Below the pieces are notes generated by a model. It made no database searches, had not been told where the DNA came from, and was given only the letters and a program-made list of their open reading frames with translations. From positions 1 through 27,561 of the IMG/VR virus record IMGVR_UViG_3300031952_000111: 27,561 bases of DNA. The stretch is one strand, 5' to 3'. A program made the translations under genes and the position numbers. Shown piece after piece: positions 12,000 to 20,036 of this stretch. This stretch comes from a virus. Positions within the stretch are counted from its first letter, which is position 1. Every line of letters starts with the position of its first letter.

Positions 12000-13480
12000 T
12001 GGCCCGAATCCTTGACCAGTATGGGCGGCCCTTCCGCGCCAGCGAGGTGCAGAGCAGGCCGCGCATCTTAGTGCGGCCTCGGGGGCTCCAGGGCCGGTAC
12101 GACGCGGCCCAGACGAACGACGACAACAGCCGGCACTGGGCGGCGGCCGACGCGCTGAGCGCCGATGAGGCCAACTCCTACTCCGTGCGGCTCACGCTGA
12201 GGAAGCGGAGCCGCTACGAGGTGTGGAACAACAGCTATGCGCGTGCGGTCGTCCTGATCTTCAGCCATGACGTGGTGGGGGACAACGGGCCCCAGCTCCA
12301 GATGCTTTTGGACGACGAGGGGTTGAACGAGCAGATCGAGGGGCGTTGGGCAGGCTGGGCGCGGCGAGCGCACCTGGCGCGCCGGCTGCGGACGATGCGG
12401 ACGGCGCGGACCGTAGACGGCGAGGGCCTGATGCTGCTGATCACGAACCCGGCGCTCCAGGATGAGGTGAAGCTGGACCTGCGGCTCTTGGAGTGCGACA
12501 GGCTCCACAGCCCGGGCCTGCTCTTGGACGACAACAACGTGGACGGCGTGATCCTGGACGATCAGTTGAACCCCGTCCGCTATCAGATATTGACGAACCA
12601 TCCCGGCGGCTCGGCCTACGCGCCGTTGGACACCCCGAAGGAATATGAGGCCCGCTGGGTGATCCATAGTTTCGAGGGAATCCGGCCGGAGCAGCATCGG
12701 GGCGTTCCGGAGATGCTCTCGTCCCTCGGCGTCTTCGGGCAGCTACGGCGCTTCATCCTGGCGACACTCCATGCGGCGGAGACGGCGGCCGACTTCTCGG
12801 CCGTCCTCGAAACGAATGCGCCCCCGAGCGGCGAGGCGGCGGACATCGAGGCATTCGACGCGGTCGAGATCGAGCAGAACCTGATGGTGACGATGCCCGA
12901 CGGCTGGGCAATGAAGCAGTTTCAGGCACAGCACCCGAACACGACGTTTCCCGACTTCAAGCGGGAGGAATTGACCGAGGCGGGCCGCGCGCTGCTGATG
13001 CCGGCCAACCTGAGCACGGGGGACTCGAGCCGCTACAACTTCGCGTCCGGCAAGTTGGACCAGGAGGCGTATTGGAAGGGCATCGGAGTAGTGCAGTCCG
13101 AGCTGGAAGACGAGGCCGCCGAGCCCATCTTCGACCTATGGCTCCAGGAGGCGCGGCTGGCCTACGGATTGGAGATCCCGGAGAAGCCCCGTCACGAGTG
13201 GCTCTGGCAGAAGCGGCAGAGCATTGACCCCCGCGAGGCGGGGGCGGAGCAGACGCGGCTCTCCTGTGGCGCACTGACGCTGCCGACGCTCTACGCCAGC
13301 CGGGGGCAGGACTGGCGCACTGAGCTTGAGAAGGGTGCGAAGTCCCTCGGCATCACGCTGCCGGAGCTGCAGGCTCTGATCCGGCAGAAGCTGTTTGCGA
13401 CGGCAGCCGGCCCGGAGCCTGCGCGGAGCGACGGGGACCCGGAGGCCATCGAGGAGGTCATCCATGCCTTACGCCAATGA
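11999..13480 (+). CDS. Portal protein (lambda family)
   Basis: The ATG at 11999 overlaps the preceding stop; the frame is open further upstream, but that part only shadows the gpW-like gene. The 493-residue product shows the lambda-portal pattern: N-terminal NSYSVRLTLRKRSRYEVWNN and Ser/Tyr-rich lead, a wing with DGEGLMLLITN, VIHSFEGIRPEQHRGVPEM (the conserved H.f...R..Q.RG.P), a helix LRRFILATLHAAETAADFSA, and PANLSTGDSSRYNFASGKLD near residue 340. It forms the dodecameric ring for DNA passage and the docking site of the terminase. The last 17 bases overlap the next gene. The one other TTA not followed by G (TTA-CGC near 13467) lies in this overlap, where the sequence serves two frames. Confidence 0.9.
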   Translation: MARILDQYGRPFRASEVQSRPRILVRPRGLQGRYDAAQTNDDNSRHWAAADALSADEANSYSVRLTLRKRSRYEVWNNSYARAVVLIFSHDVVGDNGPQLQMLLDDEGLNEQIEGRWAGWARRAHLARRLRTMRTARTVDGEGLMLLITNPALQDEVKLDLRLLECDRLHSPGLLLDDNNVDGVILDDQLNPVRYQILTNHPGGSAYAPLDTPKEYEARWVIHSFEGIRPEQHRGVPEMLSSLGVFGQLRRFILATLHAAETAADFSAVLETNAPPSGEAADIEAFDAVEIEQNLMVTMPDGWAMKQFQAQHPNTTFPDFKREELTEAGRALLMPANLSTGDSSRYNFASGKLDQEAYWKGIGVVQSELEDEAAEPIFDLWLQEARLAYGLEIPEKPRHEWLWQKRQSIDPREAGAEQTRLSCGALTLPTLYASRGQDWRTELEKGAKSLGITLPELQALIRQKLFATAAGPEPARSDGDPEAIEEVIHALRQ

Positions 13481-15773
13481 ACACGCCGCCCGGCTGCGAC
13501 GGCCGAGCGACTTCCTGCGAATAGTGGAACTCTGGGCGAGCAAGGGGATACGCGCGCTGGGCGGGCCCCTGAAGAGCAAGCCGCAGGGCGGGACGGTCGA
13601 GCAGGCGATCCGGTTCAAGGCGGACCAGTGGAGCGTGGCCGAGGCGAGGAAGTGGCTGAAGGAGCACGACTACAAGCCGATCATGTTCGAGCCCGCCACC
13701 GGCGACAAAGAGGAATCGAGCGCGGGCAAGCTGCTGGAGTGCCGGGCCATCGTGGACATCGAGGCGGTGCCGGCGGAGGAGGGCAAGGCCGAGAAGCTGC
13801 CGACCTTCAGCATCATCGCCTACACGGGCGGGGTGATCGAGCCGAGCGGGTGGTATGGGCCGGTCGTGATTGACCTGGGAGGACTGGAGGCGCCGACGCC
13901 GTTCGCGGCCCTGAAGGACCATGACCCGGGCAAGATCGTCGGGCACACGGAGGAGGTCGAGAAGTCGGCCCGGCGGCTGAAGCTCAGCGGGACGATTTCG
14001 GGCAGCGGCGAGGCAGCGCGCGAGGTGGTGGAGAACGCCAAGCGCGGCTTCCCGTGGCAGGCATCGGTCGGCCTGCGGGTGAAGAGCGCGGAGTACGTGC
14101 AGGGGGGAGCCACCGCACAGGCGAACGGGCAGAGCTTCAAGGGCCCGGTGAGCATCGTCAGGAAGTCCATCTTGAGGGAGGTCAGTTTCTGTGCTGTCGG
14201 CGCGGATGACGGCGCCACGGCGAGCATTGCGGCGAGAGCCGCCCAGATAGGAGACGACGCCATGAAGTTCGAGGAGTGGCTGAAGGCACGCGGATGGAAG
14301 ATCGAGGACCTGAGCGAGGAGCAGCAGAAGACGCTCAGGGCGAGCTACGAGGCGGAGATCAAGGCGCAGGCTGCGGCCGACGCGCCTCCGGCCGAAGGGG
14401 CCGATGATCTGGAGGGCGACGAGGACTTAGACGTGAAGGCGCAGGCGAAGGCGTTCGTGGCCGAGGTGGTGGCGAGTATCCGGAAGGAAACCGCGCAGGA
14501 GAAGGCGCGGATCGCCGCCATCGCCAAGCTCTGCGAAGGGCACCCGGACATCGAGGCGAAGGCCATCGGCGAGGGCTGGAGCGAGACGAAGGCGGAGCTG
14601 GAAATGCTGCGCGCGTCGCGTCCGGCGGCCCCGGCGATCCACGCGGCCAGCGATGAGACCGGCCCGAAGGTGATCGAGGCGGCGCTCTGCCTCGGGAACG
14701 GGCTGAGCCAGGAATCCATCGTGAAAGCGTACGGCGAGCCCATCCTTGCGACGGCGCGCAAGCGGTTCGGCGGCCCCATCGGCGCCGGGCAGTTCGTGCT
14801 GGAGTGCGCCTGGGCGAACGGGTTCACCGAACGGCACATCCACACCGGGAACCTGAAGGCGGCCCTGCGAGCGGCGTTCAGCACGCAGGCGGCCTCGGGC
14901 ATCCTGTCGAATGTGGCGAACAAGGTGCTGTTAGACGCCTTCATGCACGTCGAGCAGGCATGGCGGCAGATCGCCCGCATCCGGCCGGTCAACGACTTCA
15001 AGGCGGTGACGCACTACCGCCTGACCGGGGACATGGAGTACGAGGAGGTCGGGCCGGGCGGGGAGCTGAAGCACGGTGCCACGAACGAGGAATCGTTCGA
15101 GGTGCAGGCCAAGACCTACGGCAAGATGTTCGCCGTGACGCGCCAGGACATCATCAACGACGACCTGGGCGCATTCGACAGCCTGCGGCAGATGCTGGGG
15201 CGGGGCGCCGGCCTGAAGCTCAACAACGTCTTCTGGACGGCGTTCCTGAACAACGGCAGCTTCTTCACGGGCGGCCGTGGGAACTACATCAGCGGCGCCG
15301 CAACGGTCCTCGACAGCGCGGGGTTGACGACCGGAGTCACCGCGTTCCGCAAGATGAAGGACTCGGACGGCAAGCTGCTCGGCCTCACGCCGCGCAAGCT
15401 GCTGGTGCCGCCGGACATCGAGGCGGACGCCGATGAGCTGTACGTCGCCCGGAACATCAACACCGGCGGCGCGTCCACGAAGGCGAAGGTGCCGGACAGC
15501 AACATCCACGCCGGGAAGTACCAGCCGGTCGTGTCGGCCTACCTGAGCGACACGGGCTACAGCGGGTACTCGCTGACGGCCTGGTATCTCTTGGCCGATC
15601 CGGCCGATCTCGCCGTGATCGAGGTCGTGTTCCTGAACGGACAGGAGACCCCGACGGTCGAGAGCGCGGACGTGGACTTCGACACGCTGGGCATCCAGGT
15701 GAGGGGATACCACGACTTCGGCGTGTCGCTGGCGGATTACTACGCCGGCATGAAGAGCAAGGGCGCCGCCTAA
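13464..15773 (+). CDS. Prohead protease/major capsid protein fusion
   Basis: GAGGAGG sets the ATG at 13464, inside the end of the portal gene. The 769-residue product has three parts. Residues about 60-260 are a prohead serine protease, with the likely catalytic His153 in ALKDHD and Ser201 in WQASVG. Residues about 265-400 are acidic, Ala/Glu-rich and helical, like a scaffold (delta) domain. Residues about 420-769 are an HK97-fold major capsid protein of the Mu gpT-like type (MEYEEVGPGGELKHGATNEE, KMFAVTRQDIINDDLGAF, GLTPRKLLVPPDIEADADEL). Such fusions are a known annotation class in phages. The protein would assemble the prohead, then cleave itself to free the capsid part. The catalytic third member was not assigned. 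Confidence 0.88.
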   Translation: MPYANEHAARLRRPSDFLRIVELWASKGIRALGGPLKSKPQGGTVEQAIRFKADQWSVAEARKWLKEHDYKPIMFEPATGDKEESSAGKLLECRAIVDIEAVPAEEGKAEKLPTFSIIAYTGGVIEPSGWYGPVVIDLGGLEAPTPFAALKDHDPGKIVGHTEEVEKSARRLKLSGTISGSGEAAREVVENAKRGFPWQASVGLRVKSAEYVQGGATAQANGQSFKGPVSIVRKSILREVSFCAVGADDGATASIAARAAQIGDDAMKFEEWLKARGWKIEDLSEEQQKTLRASYEAEIKAQAAADAPPAEGADDLEGDEDLDVKAQAKAFVAEVVASIRKETAQEKARIAAIAKLCEGHPDIEAKAIGEGWSETKAELEMLRASRPAAPAIHAASDETGPKVIEAALCLGNGLSQESIVKAYGEPILATARKRFGGPIGAGQFVLECAWANGFTERHIHTGNLKAALRAAFSTQAASGILSNVANKVLLDAFMHVEQAWRQIARIRPVNDFKAVTHYRLTGDMEYEEVGPGGELKHGATNEESFEVQAKTYGKMFAVTRQDIINDDLGAFDSLRQMLGRGAGLKLNNVFWTAFLNNGSFFTGGRGNYISGAATVLDSAGLTTGVTAFRKMKDSDGKLLGLTPRKLLVPPDIEADADELYVARNINTGGASTKAKVPDSNIHAGKYQPVVSAYLSDTGYSGYSLTAWYLLADPADLAVIEVVFLNGQETPTVESADVDFDTLGIQVRGYHDFGVSLADYYAGMKSKGAA

Positions 15774-15800
15774 GCACTGGCGGGCCCTGACGGGGAATTG

Positions 15801-15840
15801 CGGGGCGCGGTGTCCGGGCACTGACCCGGACGCCGCCCCG
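15801..15840 (+). terminator. Strong stem-loop after the capsid gene
   Basis: CGGGGCG-CGG-GTCCGGG pairs with CCCGGAC-CCG-CGCCCCG (15801-15840) with two small bulges and a six-base loop. There is no T tract, so it may be an RNA-stability element or a partial terminator in the 119-base gap before the decoration gene. Confidence 0.4.
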
Positions 15841-15892
15841 AGCACATAGGAGCAGCAAAAGGACTTAACCCTCTCGATCGGAGGTTCGGAAG

Positions 15893-16291
15893 ATGGAACT
15901 CTTCGCACTGGTTGTGCTCTTGGGAGCGATAGTCGGGATGTGTGCGCTGGCGACGCCGCTGGCGACGTTCGTACAGACCGGGGTCTCGATTGACTACACG
16001 CCGGACGCCGACGTGGCGGCCGGCGACGTGATCGTCATCGGGAGCATCGTGGCCGTGGCCCCGGTGGCCATCTCGGCGGGGGTCAAGGGCGCGGTTACGA
16101 TTAAGGGTGTCGTGAGATTCCCGAAGGACACCGGATCCGGTAGCGCCTTAGACGCCGGCACGAAGGTCTACTGGGACCCGGACAGCGAGATCGTCACGTC
16201 CACGGCCGACGGCCTGAAGTGTGCCGGCTACACGGTCGGCGCGGCTGCCGCAGACGACGAGACGGTGGACGTGGACCTCTGCAGGGCCTGA
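15893..16291 (+). CDS. DUF2190-type capsid decoration protein with hydrophobic N-terminus
   Basis: GGAGG 8 bases before supports the ATG at 15893. From residue about 25 on the 132-residue protein is a small all-beta protein of the DUF2190 kind: FVQTGVSIDYTPDADVAAGD, then VVRFPKDTGSGSALDAGTKV, YWDPDSEIVTSTADG, and a final GYTVGAAAADDETVDVDL. Members are trimer-forming cement proteins on the capsid. The first 22 residues (MELFALVVLLGAIVGMCALA) are strongly hydrophobic, which is unusual; an inner ATG at residue 16 would remove most of it but has no ribosome site. It lies straight after the capsid gene and before the modification cassette. Confidence 0.75.
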   Translation: MELFALVVLLGAIVGMCALATPLATFVQTGVSIDYTPDADVAAGDVIVIGSIVAVAPVAISAGVKGAVTIKGVVRFPKDTGSGSALDAGTKVYWDPDSEIVTSTADGLKCAGYTVGAAAADDETVDVDLCRA

Positions 16292-16333
16292 GCGTAAGAC
16301 GGACAAGCCCCCGGCCCCGAATGACGGGCTTCC

Positions 16334-16362
16334 CGGCGCGCAGTCAGGCCGGTCGCGCGCCG
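16334..16362 (+). promoter_or_regulatory. Stem-loop between decoration gene and modification cassette
   Basis: CGGCGCGC (16334-16341) pairs perfectly with GCGCGCCG (16355-16362), followed by TTTG. It lies in the 112-base gap before the TylF-like gene; too few T for a clear terminator, but it could lower expression of the cassette. Confidence 0.35.
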
Positions 16363-16403
16363 TTTGCCCCCGCGCGACTGCGGAGGCCGCTGAGGCGAGC
16401 GCC

Positions 16404-16970
16404 ATGCGCGCGAGCTACGGGCAGATCGAGGAGCTGGTCCGGGCCTGCGGCGAGGTCCAAGGGGACTTCGCCGAGTTCGGGGTCTGGCAGGGCGAGACCT
16501 TCCTGCCCCTGGCCGAGGCGGCGCAGGCCTTTGGGAAGCGGGCACATGCGGTGGACAGCTTCCAGGGCTGCGGCGAGCCGGGGCCGAACGACTACGAGCC
16601 GGACGGGAGCTGCGAGTATCCCGCGGGCGCGCTCAGCACGGGCGGGTCGCAGGCGTTCCGCGACTTGGTGCGGCCCTTAGACGGCACGGTCGAGGTCTGG
16701 GAAGGCTGGATCCCGGCGATCCTCGCGGAGATGGTCGGTCAGGTCCGCGCGCTGGCCTTCGTCCACGTGGACTTAGACCAGTATGGCCCGACCCTCTGGA
16801 CGCTCCGCTGGTGCTGGCCGCGCATGAGCCCCGGCGGGATCCTCTGCTGCCACGACTGGTTCCCGGAGTACCGCCGGCTGGCGGCTGGAGCGATCCGGGA
16901 CTGGATCCTGGCCGACGGCATGGTGCCGGCCGGGACCTCGGCGAACAGGCACATATGGTTCCGGAAGTGA
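16404..16970 (+). CDS. TylF/macrocin-type O-methyltransferase
   Basis: The ATG at 16404 (188 aa) is chosen because the conserved domain starts there; the frame is open to 16221, which overlaps the previous gene. Typical TylF features: DFAEFGVWQGETFLPLAEAA (residues 21-40, SAM site), HAVDSFQGCGEPGPND (about 49-64), the metal-binding VDLDQYGPTLW (Asp123, Asp125) and SPGGILCCHDWF (about 143-154). Macrocin O-methyltransferases methylate sugar hydroxyls using SAM and Mg2+; homologues act in the synthesis of methylated surface glycans. First gene of the cassette; in this context a sugar on the virion or on the host surface is the likely substrate. The domain is nearly complete but shorter than TylF (about 250 aa). 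Confidence 0.75.
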   Translation: MRASYGQIEELVRACGEVQGDFAEFGVWQGETFLPLAEAAQAFGKRAHAVDSFQGCGEPGPNDYEPDGSCEYPAGALSTGGSQAFRDLVRPLDGTVEVWEGWIPAILAEMVGQVRALAFVHVDLDQYGPTLWTLRWCWPRMSPGGILCCHDWFPEYRRLAAGAIRDWILADGMVPAGTSANRHIWFRK

Positions 16971-16992
16971 GGTCGGGAGGGAGCGAACAGGA

Positions 16993-17490
16993 ATGCGGCC
17001 CGATTGGATGATGACCGAGTTCGCTACGCACCTGCCGCTGTTGGGTGCGTGCGTGGCGCACACGACCGGCCCGGTCCTCGAGCTGGGCTGCGGGGCCTAC
17101 TCGACGCCGCTGCTCCACGCGCTGTGTCTGGGGCGCCCCCTGGTCAGTCTGGAGAGCGACCCGCAATGGTACGCGCGGTTCAGCCATCTGGGCCGGGGCC
17201 ACCATGCGGTGAAGTTGATCAGCGGCCCGTGGGAGGAGGTCGCGCTGGGAGAGTCTTACGACGTGGCGCTCATCGATCACTCGCCGCCTCTGCGCCGGGT
17301 GCGCGAGATCGAGCGCCTGCGCGGGCACGTGCGCCTCTTCGTGGTTCACGACACTGAGCATCGGGCGTACTGCTATGAGCCTCTGCTGAACACGTTCGCG
17401 CACCGCGTCGAGTGGCAGGGCTACGCACCCTGGACCTCCGTGGTGAGCGACGAGGACGACCTGAGCTGGCTGAAGGATGCTCTCTGGTGA
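16993..17490 (+). CDS. SAM-dependent methyltransferase-like protein, paralogue A
   Basis: GGGAGGG lies before the ATG at 16993, 22 bases after the previous gene. The 165-residue protein has motif I VLELGCGAYST (residues 28-38), an acidic loop at the end of strand 2 (SLESDPQWY) that would hold the SAM ribose, and a motif IV-like strand VALIDHSPPLRR followed by LRLFVVHDTE-type strand 5 (VRLFVVHDTE, about 115-124). The C-terminus ends in a YAPWTSVVSDEDDL segment shared with the next gene. I recall similar short proteins near phage and bacterial glycosylation genes. The substrate is unknown. Confidence 0.65.
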   Translation: MRPDWMMTEFATHLPLLGACVAHTTGPVLELGCGAYSTPLLHALCLGRPLVSLESDPQWYARFSHLGRGHHAVKLISGPWEEVALGESYDVALIDHSPPLRRVREIERLRGHVRLFVVHDTEHRAYCYEPLLNTFAHRVEWQGYAPWTSVVSDEDDLSWLKDALW

Positions 17491-17497
17491 GCTGAAG

Positions 17498-17998
17498 ATG
17501 GACAACGGCGACATAGACCTTTGGAGCACGCACCTGCCGGTCCTGGTTGAGGCCGTGCTGCACACGAGCGGGGCGGTACTCGAGCTGGGCTCGGGGCATT
17601 ACAGCACGCGGGTCCTGCGCGCGCTGTCCGGGGCATACCCGGACCGCCGCTTCGTGACGTGCGACACGAACCCGCGCTGGGTCGCGAGGTTCGCGGACCT
17701 GCGCTCGGCCAACCATGAGATCGTCTGTGCGGCGGACATCTCTGTGTATGTCCGCGAGGCCTGGGAACTGGTGTTCGTGGACGAGGCGCCGGCGCAGCAT
17801 CGGATCATCCAGATGCGGCTGCTGCGTCCCGTGACGCGGCTGTTCGTCGTCAACAACACGGAGCCGGGGAGGCCGGTCTACCGATATGAGGAGCTGCTGC
17901 CGAGCTTCCCGCACCGATGGGACTACAAGCGCTATCCCGTGTGGACGAGCTACGTCAGCGATCACCCGCTGCCCGAGTGGGTCGGAAGGAGCGTCTGA
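17498..17998 (+). CDS. SAM-dependent methyltransferase-like protein, paralogue B
   Basis: I take the ATG at 17498, 7 bases after the previous stop; an in-frame ATG at 17477 within the previous gene is the alternative. The product (166 aa) is a diverged tandem copy of paralogue A: HLPVLVEAVLHTSGAVLELGSG (to residue 33), CDTNPRWVARFADLRSANHE, LVFVDEAPAQHR, TRLFVVNNTE and YPVWTSYVSD correspond block by block. The motif I Cys of paralogue A is Ser here, and the D-H-S-P-P of A is D-E-A-P-A, so the active sites differ and the two may act on different positions or form a heterodimer. The stop overlaps the next start by one base. Confidence 0.65.
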   Translation: MDNGDIDLWSTHLPVLVEAVLHTSGAVLELGSGHYSTRVLRALSGAYPDRRFVTCDTNPRWVARFADLRSANHEIVCAADISVYVREAWELVFVDEAPAQHRIIQMRLLRPVTRLFVVNNTEPGRPVYRYEELLPSFPHRWDYKRYPVWTSYVSDHPLPEWVGRSV

Positions 17999-19659
17999 TG
18001 ATGCCGCGCATCATCCACTTCATCTGGTTCGGGCCGGCGATGCCCGCCTGGGTCCAAAGGAACATTGAGGAGTTCCGCCGGCTGAACCCGGCCTACGAGG
18101 TCCGCATCCACGATGAGAGCGTGCTGCTCCCGCAGTATGCGGCCACCTACGCGCGGATCGAGGACGTTTGCACGAAGAGCGACGTGCTCGCGGTGAGCGC
18201 GCTGCAGCGCTTCGGCGGCTGGTACTTCGACACGGATTACTGGCCGTTCCGGGGCGTGGAGGGGATTGTCGAGGCCTACGGCCTGGACGGGCGGACGATG
18301 TTCGTCACGGAGCAGCACGGGCAGCGGAACCCGGCGTTGGAGACGGCGAACGGGCTCCTGGCCGCTACGACGGACTGGTCCGGCTGGCCCTGGATCGAGT
18401 CCGAGATCGTGAACAAGCCCTCCGGGCCCATCGGGCGGTGCGACTTCGGGCCGGTGCTGATGACGCGGCTCTATAAGGAGCACCCGGAGGCGTTCGTGCG
18501 CGGGAGCTGGCCCTTCTTCTACCCCGCCGAGATCGGCCGGGCGGAGCGGGTCTACCCGGTCTTAGTGAGCGGGCGGTCCCGCGTGGCCACGCGGCTCGCG
18601 CCGACCCAGGGGCAGTACCCGTTCACGATGCACCTGTGGGCGGGCGGCGAGACGGTACTCACGCCCGGCCGTGACGCCAACCTGCTCGCGCGCATCGAGC
18701 CGCGGGCCAACGCGGATGCGTTGGCTGACGGCCCCTGGCGCGGCCGGCGGGCGGTGATCCTGGCATTGGAGCTGCAATGGAAGGGGCACGTGGGGATCAG
18801 CACGGCCTGGGTCTTCCCGGCACTGGCCGAGGGCCTGGCCCGGATCGGGTTCGAGGTCGAGGTGCGGCGGGCGGAGGCGGAGCGGCAGATCGAGATCGCG
18901 GATCTGGGCGTGGTGTGGAATGGACGGCGGGCGCACTTCGGCGTGCGGATGGCCGAGGCGCGCGAGTTGGGCCTGCCCGTGCTCCAGATCGAGCATGGGT
19001 TCTTCGAGCGTTCGCAGTACGTCCAGGCCGATCACGCGGGCATCCTGCACTGGGCGTCCTGGACGAATGGAGAACTGAGGCGGCCGGCGCCGGCGGACGG
19101 TGCGGAACGCCTGGCGCGCGTCTGGCCGAGAGCGCTCAGGCCGTTCGAGCCGCGCAAGGGCTACGTGCTCCTGATCGGGCAGTTGGCCGGCGACACGCAG
19201 ATGCAGGACTCCGAGCTGAAGGCGCTGCCCGGGCTCGAGACGGCCGTGGCGCGGGCGCTGCCGAAGGGCGTCCAGGCCGTAGTCCGGCCGCACCCGTTGG
19301 ATGCGAAGCGCGACCGGCCGAGGCATCGGACGCTGCCGCGCTGCCCGGCGCCGACGCTCGCGGAGGCCATCGAGGGGGCGCGGTTCGCCGTGATGATCAA
19401 CAGCAATGCGGGCAATGAGTGCCTGGCCCTGGGCTGCCCGGTCCTGGCGCTCGGGCCGAGCCTCTACGGCCGGGCGGGCGTGGCGAAGGAGACACCCCTG
19501 GCAGGTCTGAAGGCCGCCCTGGGCGAGATGCTGGAAGGCTGGCGGCCGGACGCCGGCGCCGTGCGGAACTATCTGGAGTGGCTCGCCTGCCGGCAGTGGA
19601 ACGCCGAGGAACTGCGTGAAGGGCGGGCGTTGGATGGGCTTGTGAAGAGGGCGCTGTGA
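17998..19659 (+). CDS. Fusion of a GT32-type glycosyltransferase and a KpsC/KpsS-like capsule transferase
   Basis: GGAAGGAG precedes the ATG at 17998 (second ATG at 18001). The N-terminal part (about 1-235) starts PRIIHFIWFGPAMPAWVQRN, has the donor-site DXD motif YFDTDYW (Asp78, Asp80) preceded by SDVLAVSALQRFGGW, and fits the DXD sugar-transferase family (GT32/Gly_transf_sug). The C-terminal part (about 250-553) has VVWNGRRAHFG, IEHGFFERSQY, VRPHPLDAKRD (His432) and ARFAVMINSNAGNECLALGC with PVLALG, the pattern of capsule-synthesis proteins KpsC/KpsS (beta-Kdo transferases). The fusion would make two linkages of one glycan in the cytoplasm. Its stop overlaps the connector gene start, so it is expressed with the head genes. 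Confidence 0.75.
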   Translation: MMPRIIHFIWFGPAMPAWVQRNIEEFRRLNPAYEVRIHDESVLLPQYAATYARIEDVCTKSDVLAVSALQRFGGWYFDTDYWPFRGVEGIVEAYGLDGRTMFVTEQHGQRNPALETANGLLAATTDWSGWPWIESEIVNKPSGPIGRCDFGPVLMTRLYKEHPEAFVRGSWPFFYPAEIGRAERVYPVLVSGRSRVATRLAPTQGQYPFTMHLWAGGETVLTPGRDANLLARIEPRANADALADGPWRGRRAVILALELQWKGHVGISTAWVFPALAEGLARIGFEVEVRRAEAERQIEIADLGVVWNGRRAHFGVRMAEARELGLPVLQIEHGFFERSQYVQADHAGILHWASWTNGELRRPAPADGAERLARVWPRALRPFEPRKGYVLLIGQLAGDTQMQDSELKALPGLETAVARALPKGVQAVVRPHPLDAKRDRPRHRTLPRCPAPTLAEAIEGARFAVMINSNAGNECLALGCPVLALGPSLYGRAGVAKETPLAGLKAALGEMLEGWRPDAGAVRNYLEWLACRQWNAEELREGRALDGLVKRAL

Positions 19660-20036
19660 TGAGCGACATGCTGGCGCGCGGAGTCGAGTGGATGCACAAG
19701 CGGCGGGCCGCCTACATGACGCGGACGGTGACGTACCGGCGCGGACGGGGTTCGACGGCGGCCGAGGCCGAGGTCCTTGCCACCATCGGCCAGACGGTCT
19801 TCAGGCTGACAACTGAGTCCGGCGCGGAGCTCCGGGTCGTCATGCGGGATTACCTCATCGAGGCGGCGCTACTGAGTGACTTCGGCGATCCGGAGTTGGG
19901 CGATCAGGTGGACGAGGCAGACGATGAGCTCACCCGGACCTACGAGGTGATGAGTCCGGGCGGTGGCGAGCCGGAATGGCGCTGGTCGGATCGCGCGGGC
20001 GGGCAGCTCCGCATTCACACGAAGGAAGTGGGTTGA
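19659..20036 (+). CDS. Head-tail connector (head-closure type) protein
   Basis: The ATG at 19659 overlaps the preceding stop (TGATGA). The 125-residue product has the plan of a small all-beta neck protein that I know from phages with this module: RTVTYRRG, then AEVLATIGQTVFRLTTESG, VMRDYLIEAALL, a loop with GDQVDEAD, TYEVMSPGG, and a final WRWSDRAGGQLRIHTKEVG. It should form part of the neck below the portal and stop DNA leakage. The position between the cassette and the tail genes fits. It is translationally coupled to both neighbours. Confidence 0.6.
   Translation: MSDMLARGVEWMHKRRAAYMTRTVTYRRGRGSTAAEAEVLATIGQTVFRLTTESGAELRVVMRDYLIEAALLSDFGDPELGDQVDEADDELTRTYEVMSPGGGEPEWRWSDRAGGQLRIHTKEVG

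Noticed and set aside
14931-15908. 325-codon ORF on the minus strand
   Set aside because: Antisense to the strongly recognisable major capsid domain.
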